Source: Nitrososphaeraceae archaeon (GTDB lineage Archaea; Thermoproteota; Nitrososphaeria; Nitrososphaerales; Nitrososphaeraceae). From it: a stretch of DNA of 11,939 nt. Below, in pieces: positions 1 to 8,066 of this stretch. The translations under genes were made by a program, and so were the position numbers. Position 1 is the stretch's first letter. Every line of letters begins with the position of its first letter. The notes beneath the pieces are model-generated. The model saw only the letters and a program-made list of their open reading frames with translations. It was not told the origin of the DNA and made no database searches. The DNA lies in assembly GCA_025937665.1 (NCBI GenBank), contig JAICQW010000040.1:1-11939 (forward strand), in the 5' to 3' direction.

Positions 1-58
1 AATTTCTTTTATCAATGTCCTAAGCTCTTAAATCTACATGATTGAGTAGAATACTTGT

Positions 59-943
59 TCATTCGTTGTTCATTTTCGAAATTATTGAATACATTTTTCG
101 ATATGAAGATCCAATTTCCTTCTTGTTAGAATAATCTTTCTTAATATGATTTATTTTTGTTTCAAGCATATTTTTGTTTTTGGTTATTGTATCTAATATT
201 CTTGCTGATTCTTCATTGTATTTTTTTAGATATTTTACTAATTTTTTGTTATCTGCGAGAAGTGACGCTATAAGTGAGGAACTATCCGTTAGTATACTTT
301 CAAAGAGAAGTGTTTGTAAATAAAAAGTAGTTCCAGAAACTCTCTTTAGTAACGGAATGTTTTCCTTACTCAAAGTGCTAGCCAGTAATAAGTTAGTGTA
401 GTAAATCATTCCTAATATCATCGCCATAATTGAATCATGAGATTGCGGGTCTTTAATTACAATTGTTCTTGCTTCACTAAATAATGATTTTATCAAATTC
501 TGTTCTCTTTTTGTGTCCCTAATTGGTATAATCAATATTTTTGCATCGCTCAGGTTCTTTGCACCAGGACCGAACATTGGATGAATCGAGAGTGGAGTTA
601 AATGTTCAGGAATTTTTAACAAAGATTTAAAGATATCCGATTTGAGTGATGATATTTCTAACAGGCATGCACCATTTTTCATTATTGAGATACATTTGTT
701 AATTACAGGTATCGTTAATCTGATAGGCACGCACACAATTACGATATCAGCTTTGCCAACACATGTTTGAAATGATTTACAAACAGTCACATTTTTAGGG
801 TTATTGATTGAATCTATTCTGATCTTTCTCCTATCATACAAAAATACCTTATAATTATGTTTTTTTGAAAAATAATTACAGAACCATAATCCCATTTTTC
901 CAACACCTAGAATTGCAACTGTTCTGACCATTGTATCACACAT
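59..943 (-). CDS. tyrA: Prephenate (or arogenate) dehydrogenase, TyrA family
   Basis: This enzyme oxidatively decarboxylates prephenate to 4-hydroxyphenylpyruvate, or arogenate to tyrosine, with NAD(P)+ in the cytosol. The N-terminal Rossmann fold shows GVGKMG at residues 13-18, and an Asp at the end of the second strand (LYD, residue 37) is usually read as favouring NAD+. The family motif around the active-site histidine is visible as HPMFGP (121-126). The remaining roughly 150 residues are helical and Lys/Asn-rich, as expected of the TyrA dimerisation domain; I see no ACT regulatory domain. It is the last gene of the aromatic operon. The ATG at 943 overlaps the upstream fusion gene by 8 bases. 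An ATG at 931 (residue 5, MVRTVAILG) fits the family N-terminus better and has a GTGTGAT stretch just upstream, so it is a serious alternative start. Prephenate versus arogenate specificity cannot be read from the sequence. Confidence 0.9.
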   Translation of the reverse strand: MCDTMVRTVAILGVGKMGLWFCNYFSKKHNYKVFLYDRRKIRIDSINNPKNVTVCKSFQTCVGKADIVIVCVPIRLTIPVINKCISIMKNGACLLEISSLKSDIFKSLLKIPEHLTPLSIHPMFGPGAKNLSDAKILIIPIRDTKREQNLIKSLFSEARTIVIKDPQSHDSIMAMILGMIYYTNLLLASTLSKENIPLLKRVSGTTFYLQTLLFESILTDSSSLIASLLADNKKLVKYLKKYNEESARILDTITKNKNMLETKINHIKKDYSNKKEIGSSYRKMYSIISKMNNE

Positions 944-2315
944 TCGTTACTTTTCTAAGTATTTTTAATCCATCTTTTAGCAATTTAATTGGTTGACATG
1001 CCGAAATTCTAATAAAATCAACATATGACTCTCCAAAGCCATTACCCGGGGCTACTGCGACTCCATCATTTAAGAGATCGTTTAGTATCTTATTAGCGCT
1101 GATGTTATTTTTGAATCTAATGAAATAGTACATGCCCCCATCTGGATTGACAAAATCGCAAGGAACACTATCTAATTCACTTCGTATAAAATCAAGACGT
1201 TTCTTCATTAATTTCGCATTGTTAGTAACATCACTCTTCAGAGCTGCAGTGGCGGCATATTGCATTGGTTCGGCCACACTGGTTATTGCCATAGCTTGAA
1301 TTTTTGAAATTTTATCCAAGATATCTTTTGAGGATATTGCATATCCAACTCTAAATCCAGTCATTGCATGGCTTTTTGAGAATGAGGAAATCATGATACT
1401 CTTGTCATATTCAAATTCTAGAATGCTCTTGTATGGAACATAGGAATACATGGAGTACACCTCATCACTTAAAACAAACAAGTCATTTTTATTGGCAATC
1501 TCCAACATAGCATCAATTTGTTCTTGCTGAATTATTTTTCCTGTAGGGTTATTAGGCGAGTTTAGAACTAACATCTTAGTATTTGGTGTTATCATTTTTT
1601 CTACCTCTTTCAAATCCAGATCCCATTCTTTTTCTACTGTTGTCTTGATAGCCTTGACTTTTACTCCGATAAAATTTGCACAATCTCTGTAAGCCGGCCA
1701 CGCAGGTTCAAAAATGACAATTTCATCACCGATTGACAGTGTTGAAACCATGGCACTAAATACTGCAAATCTTGCCCCTGGGGTAACTATCACATTTTCC
1801 TCCCTTACAGATCTTTCTCGAGCAATTGACTTTCTCAGTACCGGAATTCCAGCCGTTTGCGTATAGTGAACGTGCCTTTTATCGAATGTTTTCAATAGTT
1901 CGCGTTTGACACTAACAGGAGGCATGTAGTCGGGTTCACCTACCTCCAAATGAATTATCTTTTTACCTTCAGATTCGAGTTGTTTTGCTTTTAAAAACAT
2001 TGCCATGTGATCTAGCTTTGTTTCTTTCTCGGAGGTCTTTTCCTTTTGTATTTTTATTGATTCTAAAAATAGTAAATTCAATAATCTGCCTATGAATTCA
2101 TTATTCAATCCTATTTGTGTTCCCATTTCATGAACATATCTCGCCATGTCTTGTTCGACGGAAATATCCTCGATGTTCATCATGAGATTTTTCTTAATGT
2201 TTCCGATTTGACTTGCTATCTTCATTCTTTTCTGAACGAGTTTTATAATATCAGCAGTTACAAGTCGCATGTCTGTACGGAGTCTTTCTAATTTTTGTTC
2301 TTTTTCTTCGCTCAT
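936..2315 (-). CDS. Chorismate mutase (AroQ)-class I aminotransferase fusion
   Basis: This is a two-domain protein of 459 residues. Residues 1-95 align without gaps to the AroQ chorismate mutase of E. coli PheA: R13, R30, K41, D50, E54, S86 and Q90 sit where E. coli has R11, R28, K39, D48, E52, S84 and Q88. The equivalent of R51 is V53. Residues 100-459 form a PLP-dependent fold-type I aminotransferase with NSPNNPTG (252-259), DEVY (284-287), the PLP lysine K314 in SFSKSHAMTG and the carboxylate-binding Arg in RISAC (436-440). The protein would turn chorismate into prephenate and transaminate either prephenate or the later phenylpyruvates, probably with glutamate or aspartate. Its ATG overlaps the aroC stop as ATGA, with GAAGGG inside aroC acting as a possible ribosome binding site, and its end overlaps tyrA. 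The domain calls are firm; the amino acceptor is inferred only from context. Confidence 0.92.
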   Translation of the reverse strand: MSEEKEQKLERLRTDMRLVTADIIKLVQKRMKIASQIGNIKKNLMMNIEDISVEQDMARYVHEMGTQIGLNNEFIGRLLNLLFLESIKIQKEKTSEKETKLDHMAMFLKAKQLESEGKKIIHLEVGEPDYMPPVSVKRELLKTFDKRHVHYTQTAGIPVLRKSIARERSVREENVIVTPGARFAVFSAMVSTLSIGDEIVIFEPAWPAYRDCANFIGVKVKAIKTTVEKEWDLDLKEVEKMITPNTKMLVLNSPNNPTGKIIQQEQIDAMLEIANKNDLFVLSDEVYSMYSYVPYKSILEFEYDKSIMISSFSKSHAMTGFRVGYAISSKDILDKISKIQAMAITSVAEPMQYAATAALKSDVTNNAKLMKKRLDFIRSELDSVPCDFVNPDGGMYYFIRFKNNISANKILNDLLNDGVAVAPGNGFGESYVDFIRISACQPIKLLKDGLKILRKVTNV

Positions 2316-3454
2316 TTTTTCCCTTCACTCAGAACAGGTGGTATTAGATTCCATCGAACCGCATGATCTGCCAAAACCAATGAAACCAATGATTCAACTA
2401 CCGGTATAGCTCGAGGAACAACGCATGGATCATGCCTCCCAGGAACAACGATATCGCACTCAGAATTGGAAGCCAAGTCTATTGTTTTTTGCTTCTTCGC
2501 TATGGAAGATGCTGGTTTGAAGCCGATTCTTATTACTATTGGCATTCCGTTAGTCAGGCCACCTAAAATACCACCAGAATTGTTTGTCTTAGTTGCAATT
2601 TTATGATCCTCAGATATTACATACTCGTCATTATTTTCCGAACCTTTTAGTTTTGTTCCTGAAAAACCAGAACCAAATTCTATTGCCTTTACAGAGGGAA
2701 TGCTAAATAACGCTTTACTTAGATCAGATTCCAATGAAGAGAATATCGGTGCTCCTAGTCCCACTGGCAATCCCACAGATATAGACTCTACAATACCGCC
2801 AAGTGAATCGCCATCTTTCTTTGCATCTACTATGGCAGATTTCATTTTTTCAGCAATTTCAGGATCAGGACAGCGGACATCATTTGCATATCTATTTTGT
2901 TTTGATTCTTGAAACGATGAAGATTTGTAACTAATTTTACCTATTTGAATAGTGTATGCAATTGTCTCTATCCCCAACGTATATTTCAAAAGCTTTTGTG
3001 CTACAGCACCGCCCATAACCATTGTTGCCGTTAATCTGCCAGAAAACCTCCCACTTCCTCTATAGTCGGCATAACCTCCGTATTTTATGAAAGATGGATA
3101 ATCAGCATGCCCTGGTCTTGGACTGTTCTTTAACACATCATAGGGTCTAGAATCTGAATCTTTGTTCCATATTATTGCACATATAGGAGCTGAAGTTGTA
3201 AAACCATTAAAAACTCCTGACAATATTTCTACTCTGTCTTCTTCCTTTCTCTGAGTTGTGATTATCGATTGTCCTGGTTTTCGCTTGTCTAATTCGATCT
3301 GTAGATCTGGTTCAGATAGGGGAAGTCCAGCAGGGCATCCGTCCAATACCATTCCAATGCATCTTCCGTGGCTTTCACCGAAACTGGTTAATGTTAGGTG
3401 CTCGCCCAAGATATTGCCAGTCATTTTATGGATATTGATACCCTTGTATGTCAT
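2312..3454 (-). CDS. aroC: Chorismate synthase
   Basis: AroC converts EPSP to chorismate by trans-1,4 elimination of phosphate and needs reduced FMN although the reaction is redox neutral. The family signatures are all present: FGESHG near residue 25, RPGHADY around 112-118, RGSGRFSGRLTA around 132-143, and GRHDPCVVPRAIPV near the C terminus. At 380 residues (370 from the internal start) the length is normal. The ATG at 3454 adds ten residues (MTYKGINIHK) before MTGNILGEHLTLTSFGESHG, and most family members begin at that second Met (ATG at 3424). I therefore think 3424 may be the true start, though AAAGG lies at a usable distance before 3454. It follows aroA after a 36-base gap, the largest inside the operon. 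The stop overlaps the next gene as ATGA, which points to coupled translation. Confidence 0.95.
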   Translation of the reverse strand: MTYKGINIHKMTGNILGEHLTLTSFGESHGRCIGMVLDGCPAGLPLSEPDLQIELDKRKPGQSIITTQRKEEDRVEILSGVFNGFTTSAPICAIIWNKDSDSRPYDVLKNSPRPGHADYPSFIKYGGYADYRGSGRFSGRLTATMVMGGAVAQKLLKYTLGIETIAYTIQIGKISYKSSSFQESKQNRYANDVRCPDPEIAEKMKSAIVDAKKDGDSLGGIVESISVGLPVGLGAPIFSSLESDLSKALFSIPSVKAIEFGSGFSGTKLKGSENNDEYVISEDHKIATKTNNSGGILGGLTNGMPIVIRIGFKPASSIAKKQKTIDLASNSECDIVVPGRHDPCVVPRAIPVVESLVSLVLADHAVRWNLIPPVLSEGKK

Positions 3455-3490
3455 ATATATTGCCTTTATGTTGGATTCATAATACCAAGA

Positions 3491-4774
3491 CTAACTGAAT
3501 TTTGCACCAATCTTTTTCATGTCTTGGATAAAAGAAGGGTAAGAAACATCAACTGATTCTACACCATCTACAATAGATTTTTCAGTCATCATTGACGCTA
3601 TTACAAAGCTCATAAAAAGTCTATGATCCCCGTGTGAATTAATATGCGCGTTTTTTAATTTTTTTGGTGAAACAATGGTAATTTCGTCGGGAAGTATCTT
3701 TGTTTTAACTCCAAATTTCCTAAATTCAGACGCAATTATTTTTAATCTATCCGTTTCTTTGTATCGCGTGTGAGAAACTCCATATATCCTAACGGGATTA
3801 ATTGATTTTAATGATAGGATAGCCACAACAGGAAGCAAATCTGGTGTGTCGGACAGATCAAATTCGCCCCCATCCAGATCTCCAGTTCCCATAGTTTTCA
3901 CAGTCCCATTCTTCTTGTTTATACTAATTACAGCACCAATTTTCTTCAGGATATCAAGAATCTTTGAATCACCTTGTGGTAACGAAAAGTCCAAATTAGT
4001 AACGGTGATCTCGCCACCAGCAAGTGTACCTGCAGATAGCAACAGTGCCGCTGTAGAAAAATCTCCTGGTATGGCAAAAGTAGTTGGAGTGTATCTATTG
4101 TAAAAGATTTTATAATTTCTATAGTCACTTGAGTTTCTTACTCTGGCACCAAATTTGGTCATAACATTAAGAGTGGATTCGATGTATGACCTTGAAACTT
4201 GTTTTCCAGTAACGTTTAAAGATATTCCTGATTCTATACAAGCTCCTGCGATTAGAATACCTGAAATAAATTGGCTTGAAATAGAACCATCGATAGAAAT
4301 ATGGTTACCCCTAATGCCGCCTCCCTGTACGATAATTGGAGCTTTATCGTTATCTGTAGCTGAGTAGCTATGAACTCCAAGTTGCTTCAAAGCTGATAAT
4401 AATGGTCCCATCGGCCTTTTCCTTATGCTATCATCACCCGTAATTACTACATGACCGTTTTTTAGTAATGAGGAGATTGCAGTAACAAAACGCATAGTTG
4501 TTCCAGAGTTCTCTACATTAATAACATCATCCGGTATTTTTAAAGTAGGATTTCCAGAAACAAATAACCCCTGATCAGTTCTTTTTATTTTTACACCAAA
4601 TGCTCTGCATGCATCGATTGTTGCATTTGTATCCCGTGACAAGAGGGGATTAATTATTTGTGAATCTCCATTCGCCAAGGAAGAAATGAAAATCGCACGG
4701 TGTGTATAGCTCTTACTGGGCGGACATATTACGTTACCCTTTAACACCGACTTTGATACATTTATCTTACCCAA
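3491..4774 (-). CDS. aroA: 3-phosphoshikimate 1-carboxyvinyltransferase (EPSP synthase)
   Basis: AroA transfers the enolpyruvyl group of phosphoenolpyruvate to shikimate 3-phosphate, the sixth step of the shikimate pathway. Family motifs appear in order: PPSKSYTHRA (18-27, with the substrate-binding Lys), NSGTTMRF (89-96, with the PEP-site Gly), RKRPM (118-122), SISSQ (164-168), the DTPDLLPV stretch, KETDRL and a C-terminal HGDHR. The length of 427 residues is normal and both inverse alpha/beta domains are complete. The start is a TTG at 4774, since no ATG or GTG near the N terminus gives a complete first motif; a GAGAG stretch lies just upstream. It overlaps the end of the shikimate kinase gene by 8 bases, so both are probably translated from one message. 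The call is secure; only the exact start is inferred. Confidence 0.96.
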   Translation of the reverse strand: MGKINVSKSVLKGNVICPPSKSYTHRAIFISSLANGDSQIINPLLSRDTNATIDACRAFGVKIKRTDQGLFVSGNPTLKIPDDVINVENSGTTMRFVTAISSLLKNGHVVITGDDSIRKRPMGPLLSALKQLGVHSYSATDNDKAPIIVQGGGIRGNHISIDGSISSQFISGILIAGACIESGISLNVTGKQVSRSYIESTLNVMTKFGARVRNSSDYRNYKIFYNRYTPTTFAIPGDFSTAALLLSAGTLAGGEITVTNLDFSLPQGDSKILDILKKIGAVISINKKNGTVKTMGTGDLDGGEFDLSDTPDLLPVVAILSLKSINPVRIYGVSHTRYKETDRLKIIASEFRKFGVKTKILPDEITIVSPKKLKNAHINSHGDHRLFMSFVIASMMTEKSIVDGVESVDVSYPSFIQDMKKIGAKFS

Positions 4775-5621
4775 TTTCTCTCACAGCAGATGCCTTTTGA
4801 TTATTTGTTTTCGAAACAATCACCCTTCCATCTAAATTGGACAGTACCGACTTTATTTTTTGTATCTCACTTTCACCCGCTACAGCAGCTATTGCTGGAC
4901 CGTTACCAGATATACTAGCTGCCAGAGCTCCATTTTCTATACACATCCTAGTGATGGTGTAACTGTTTGAGAGTAATGAGGAAGTCAAAACTCCGTTTAA
5001 TGTCATTGCTTTCCAATATTGTCCCGAATGGGCCAGTTGAAAGGCTTCAAGATAAATCTCTGATAGCAATTTTAGTTTAGAAGTATCTCCCCTTTTTTTA
5101 TTATTTGGCAAAAATATTACAGCACTTATATCCGTAGGTGTAGACTCTCTTTTCATTATTTTTCTCTTATAGTTGTCAGTGGTAACAAATCCTCCATAAT
5201 AACATGCAGTCGAATCATCAAATGCACCGGTAATAGTCGTCTTAGCGTATAACGATGCATCTATCGCACTATTTAATATAAATTCATCATTAATAACTTC
5301 ATTCACTAGTGAATTACACGCGAGGGCTACTGCATTTGATACTGCACTAGAACTTTTCAAACCCATACCTGATGGTATCTCGGAGTTGATATTAATCAAT
5401 AATTGATTGTTGTTGAGGTATTTTGATGTTATCATGTCATGAATTATTTTTTTTATCATTGGACTTCCTCGGCCCTTTTGAAAGATTATTCCTGAACCCT
5501 TCCTTGACACAATTTCCACTTTCACCTCTAGAGAAATACCTACGGCAGAACCAAATCCTGTGGCAACAGCGTTCACTATGGAAATGGCGCCATGAACTAC
5601 TGATGTTACCTTTATAGTCAT
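4767..5621 (-). CDS. aroK: Archaeal shikimate kinase (GHMP kinase family)
   Basis: This enzyme phosphorylates shikimate at the 3-hydroxyl using ATP. It belongs to the GHMP superfamily, not the P-loop AroK/AroL family used by bacteria, and is the known archaeal replacement. The ATP-binding motif IPSGMGLKSSSAV lies at residues 82-94, TGAFDD at 131-136 corresponds to the family's second motif, and SISGNGPAIAAVA at 237-249 is the glycine-rich third motif. The N-terminal HGAISIVNAVATGFGSAVGI stretch is also typical of archaeal shikimate kinases. The length of 284 residues matches the family. Its ATG at 5621 overlaps the aroE stop as ATGA. Homoserine or mevalonate kinase would be the main alternative GHMP assignments, but the position between aroE and aroA makes shikimate kinase by far the best reading. 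Confidence 0.94.
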   Translation of the reverse strand: MTIKVTSVVHGAISIVNAVATGFGSAVGISLEVKVEIVSRKGSGIIFQKGRGSPMIKKIIHDMITSKYLNNNQLLININSEIPSGMGLKSSSAVSNAVALACNSLVNEVINDEFILNSAIDASLYAKTTITGAFDDSTACYYGGFVTTDNYKRKIMKRESTPTDISAVIFLPNNKKRGDTSKLKLLSEIYLEAFQLAHSGQYWKAMTLNGVLTSSLLSNSYTITRMCIENGALAASISGNGPAIAAVAGESEIQKIKSVLSNLDGRVIVSKTNNQKASAVREIG

Positions 5622-6463
5622 ATAGGTTCACCAAACATTCCGAATAAAACCTTCCTCATAGACTCTATTGGGGGATCCAACCTGAACCATATCTTAAATG
5701 AAGCAATCGCCTGTTCTAGTAACATTTCATATCCATAGACTATCTGAGCACCGACTGTTTTAGCATTTTCTAATAATTTAGTTTCTATAGGCTTGTACAC
5801 GATATCATACACAATTGATTCCTTACTTATACTGGATGACTTTATCAAACTTTCTTCATTTTTCATGCCAAGTGGAGTGGTGTTTACGATGAGATTGGAT
5901 CTAAATGCAATTTTCTGAATATCATCATGGGAAATGATGTTTGCCCTTAATCCTAATTTGTTGATGATATTTGCCAAGTTTGTAGATCGATCAGTATTCC
6001 TATTGACAATATTGATCTTGGAAATTCCTTTTTCTTGAGAGAGTGCAACTACCACTGCTCTAGCTGCCCCACCAGCTCCCAGAATAAGAACTTCATAGCC
6101 ATTAAGATCGATCTTTCGTTGACGTAAAGGTTCAATGAAGCCGGCAACATCGGTATTATAAGCATAAAACTTTCCATCTTCGTTGTTTACTGTATTTGCA
6201 GCTCCGACCATCTCAACTATCTTGTCGGATTTATCAACATAATTTAGAACTGCAACCTTGTGGGGCATAGTTACATTAAATCCCCCAATGTTTATAGCCC
6301 GCAAAGAATCCATTGAATTTTTCAATTGACCTTCTTGAACCCTGAATGCGATATAGCTGCAATTTAACCCTAGAGTAGTAAACGCAGCGTTGTGAATTGC
6401 GGGCGATAATGAGTGGTCGATAGGATCCCCAATAATGCAAAAAGTCTTAAACTCAGTACTCAT
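5618..6463 (-). CDS. aroE: Shikimate 5-dehydrogenase
   Basis: AroE reduces 3-dehydroshikimate to shikimate with NADPH. The substrate-binding N-terminal domain shows GDPIDHSLSPAIHNAAF (residues 12-28, with SLS contacting the substrate carboxylate), the catalytic lysine K69 in NVTMPHK and the catalytic aspartate D105 in YNTD. The Rossmann domain has GAGGAARA at 129-136 and NRN at 154-156, the position of the NRT-type motif that favours NADP. TTPLGM and the C-terminal YGYEMLLEQA helix are also typical. The length of 281 residues is complete. It overlaps both neighbours by ATGA, aroD upstream and the kinase gene downstream, so it sits in the most tightly coupled part of the operon. Confidence 0.96.
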   Translation of the reverse strand: MSTEFKTFCIIGDPIDHSLSPAIHNAAFTTLGLNCSYIAFRVQEGQLKNSMDSLRAINIGGFNVTMPHKVAVLNYVDKSDKIVEMVGAANTVNNEDGKFYAYNTDVAGFIEPLRQRKIDLNGYEVLILGAGGAARAVVVALSQEKGISKINIVNRNTDRSTNLANIINKLGLRANIISHDDIQKIAFRSNLIVNTTPLGMKNEESLIKSSSISKESIVYDIVYKPIETKLLENAKTVGAQIVYGYEMLLEQAIASFKIWFRLDPPIESMRKVLFGMFGEPI

Positions 6464-7164
6464 TTACTTTTCAGATTATTTACAATTCTATCGTATATTT
6501 TTTTCATTAATACAATGTCAAGTTGGCCCGGTGCCAATGGCTTATCAAGTGAAGCGTAGGTAAACGGTGAATCTCCATATAGATTACATAATAATCTCGA
6601 CAATATTCCATGTTCTCCCATGGCAAATGCAATCAATTTTGTGCTACCATTGTTATCGTAAAGTGAAAGCAATTTGAAATTATCTTCAAAAGATCTTGCT
6701 GTGGTAACCATTTTAACATAGTTGCTGTACTTTCTCATATCTTCTAATTTTTTTAAGAGTGTAGAAATACCTGATGTTTTTCTAAAATCATGGAATGATA
6801 CCAGTATTGGGATTCCATTTTCCGATAGAAATTTCATAAACCTTTTATCATTTTTTAAAGTAGAGATCTCTATATCAAGAAACATTGGTCTAGTCATAGC
6901 CATTTTCTCTAATAGTGAAATACGTTCTCTTTCACTTCCATCAAATGATCCACCTTCTTCTTTCGATCTTAAGGTAAAGATTGCTGTATTTTTTATCTTA
7001 CGAGTTACGTCTAGGGCATGATCTATTTCCTTGTATATGGTATGATCAAACCTGATTTCCACAAAATCTGCCCTTTTCTGAATGGCCCTAGAAATCAATG
7101 CTGGCAGCTTGTCAACCGAATCTGTCGCCAGAGAGACACAAACTTTGAATTTATTTGAAAACAA
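6460..7164 (-). CDS. aroD: 3-dehydroquinate dehydratase, type I
   Basis: AroD dehydrates 3-dehydroquinate to 3-dehydroshikimate through a Schiff base. The Schiff-base lysine is K151 in YVKMVTTA, the general base histidine is H125 in SFHDF, and EIRFD (36-40) plus MGEHGILSR (182-190) carry substrate-binding residues. The 234-residue TIM barrel is of usual type I length and unrelated to the type II enzyme. No ATG gives a full first strand; the best start is TTG at 7164, reading FSNKFKVCVSLA. It is the first aromatic gene, and the upstream transporter gene stops 13 bases before it. I see no Shine-Dalgarno. The TATA-like AAATATG about 30 bases upstream might give a leaderless message, but readthrough from the transporter gene is equally possible. 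Confidence 0.94.
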   Translation of the reverse strand: MFSNKFKVCVSLATDSVDKLPALISRAIQKRADFVEIRFDHTIYKEIDHALDVTRKIKNTAIFTLRSKEEGGSFDGSERERISLLEKMAMTRPMFLDIEISTLKNDKRFMKFLSENGIPILVSFHDFRKTSGISTLLKKLEDMRKYSNYVKMVTTARSFEDNFKLLSLYDNNGSTKLIAFAMGEHGILSRLLCNLYGDSPFTYASLDKPLAPGQLDIVLMKKIYDRIVNNLKSK

Positions 7165-7177
7165 TACAATCAGTTTT

Positions 7178-7906
7178 TTAAAAATTTAACATATTTGCAC
7201 TATCCAGTTCTGCACCAATACCATATCCTAATAGGGCTATTCCAGTTCCTAAACCTGACATTTCTATTCCTCCTTTTACCCAATTTTTCTTTGCCAGCTT
7301 TGCTTTCTTAGCACCAATTATGAACGAAGAAGTGATACTAATCGCAATAGCTATCCATAATGAGAATTGAAGTGGTACAAAGCCGGTCTTAGAGAGCAGG
7401 TATGGCAATATGGGCAAAATTCCACCAATAAGAAATGATGCAAACATTATAAGAGCGCCTTTGATAGGATTACCCACAATATCCAAATTCAATCCCAATT
7501 CTTCGGTTAACATTGTCTTAAGCCACACTTTCTTATTGGATGTGATCTTATCTGAGACACGCTTTATCAGATCCTCATCAAATTCTTTGGAACGATAAAT
7601 TTCTTCAATTTCTAACCGTTCTTCTTCAGGATATGTTTCTATTTCATATTCTTCTCTTTTTATCTCAGATTCTAGAATTTCTCTTTGTGACTTTACGGCT
7701 AAATAGTTTTGAACTGCCATCGCTTTTGCACCTGTAAACATTCCTACAAGTGCGGCTAATATTATAAAATCAGGAGAGCTGTTCGCTCCTCCGACCCCTG
7801 CCACTATTCCCAATGATGTATTTATTCCATCACCAAACCCAAATACAAAATCTCGAATATGATTGGATTCTTTGATGTGCGGTTCAACATGTCCGGAGAT
7901 GGTCAA
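7178..7906 (-). CDS. VIT1/CCC1-family iron/manganese transporter
   Basis: This 242-residue membrane protein belongs to the VIT1/CCC1 family, which moves Fe2+ or Mn2+ out of the cytoplasm, often by proton exchange. Predicted segments are TM1 about 19-40 (FVFGFGDGINTSLGIVAGVG, the family signature with its membrane Asp), TM2 about 47-70 with GMFTGAKAMA, then TM3 about 150-171, TM4 about 180-199 and TM5 about 213-233. Between TM2 and TM3 is a charged helical domain (72-140) rich in glutamate and ending in TMLTEELGL, which matches the cytosolic metal-binding hairpin of VIT1. The start is a TTG at 7906, because no ATG or GTG lies between the upstream stop and TM1. A TATA box sits about 55 bases upstream. 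The gene ends 13 bases before aroD. The transported metal cannot be told from the sequence. Confidence 0.88.
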   Translation of the reverse strand: MTISGHVEPHIKESNHIRDFVFGFGDGINTSLGIVAGVGGANSSPDFIILAALVGMFTGAKAMAVQNYLAVKSQREILESEIKREEYEIETYPEEERLEIEEIYRSKEFDEDLIKRVSDKITSNKKVWLKTMLTEELGLNLDIVGNPIKGALIMFASFLIGGILPILPYLLSKTGFVPLQFSLWIAIAISITSSFIIGAKKAKLAKKNWVKGGIEMSGLGTGIALLGYGIGAELDSANMLNF

Positions 7907-7960
7907 TACAGGTATTTCACAGACGGGTAATTTAACAATAACAGAGAAAAAGTCTTCACA

Positions 7961-7970
7961 GCTATAAAAG
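7961..7970 (-). promoter_or_regulatory. Probable TATA box of the transporter (and perhaps aro operon) transcript
   Basis: On the minus strand this reads CTTTTATAGC, a good archaeal TATA element. A start about 25 bases downstream would fall near 7940 and leave a short leader of some 30-35 bases before the TTG at 7906. It is the best promoter-like element between the tRNA gene and the transporter gene. The assignment is by motif and spacing only. Confidence 0.45.
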
Positions 7971-8035
7971 ATTCAATAAAATTAGAATGGAGCATGTTTT
8001 CGATGAAGGTTAGAAGTGTATCCCGCGGGCAGGAT

Positions 8036-8066
8036 TTACTCCAGAAGACCATGAAATCAAATCTGT
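8036..8066 (-). other. tRNA-Tyr intron 2, T-loop position 58/59 (31 bases)
   Basis: The T-stem and T-loop are interrupted after A58 (8067). Because AAA occurs at both ends, the junction could slide by three bases, but only the 58/59 choice gives a perfect bulge-helix-bulge. GCTC (53-56) pairs with GAGT (8041-8038) as G-U, C-G, U-A and C-G. The 3-base bulges are AA|A and AA|A, and the inner helix is CAGA (8065-8062) with TCTG (8045-8042). Removal restores a 7-base T-loop CTCAAAT closed by GCAGG/CCTGC. Non-canonical tRNA introns of this kind are known in Crenarchaeota and Nitrososphaerota. Confidence 0.87.

Noticed and set aside
1..58. Gene or terminator downstream of tyrA
   Set aside because: The stretch is too short to show a gene, and it has no clear T-run on the minus strand.
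3846..4103. 85-codon open frame on the plus strand inside aroA
   Set aside because: It is antisense to conserved parts of EPSP synthase and has a composition typical of a shadow frame.
4767..5621. Homoserine kinase or other GHMP kinase identity
   Set aside because: The N-terminal HGAISIVNAVATGFGSAVG signature and the location between aroE and aroA point to archaeal shikimate kinase.
6722..7021. 99-codon open frame on the plus strand
   Set aside because: It lies entirely antisense to aroD, has no recognisable domain and no start signals. The aroD frame has all catalytic residues.
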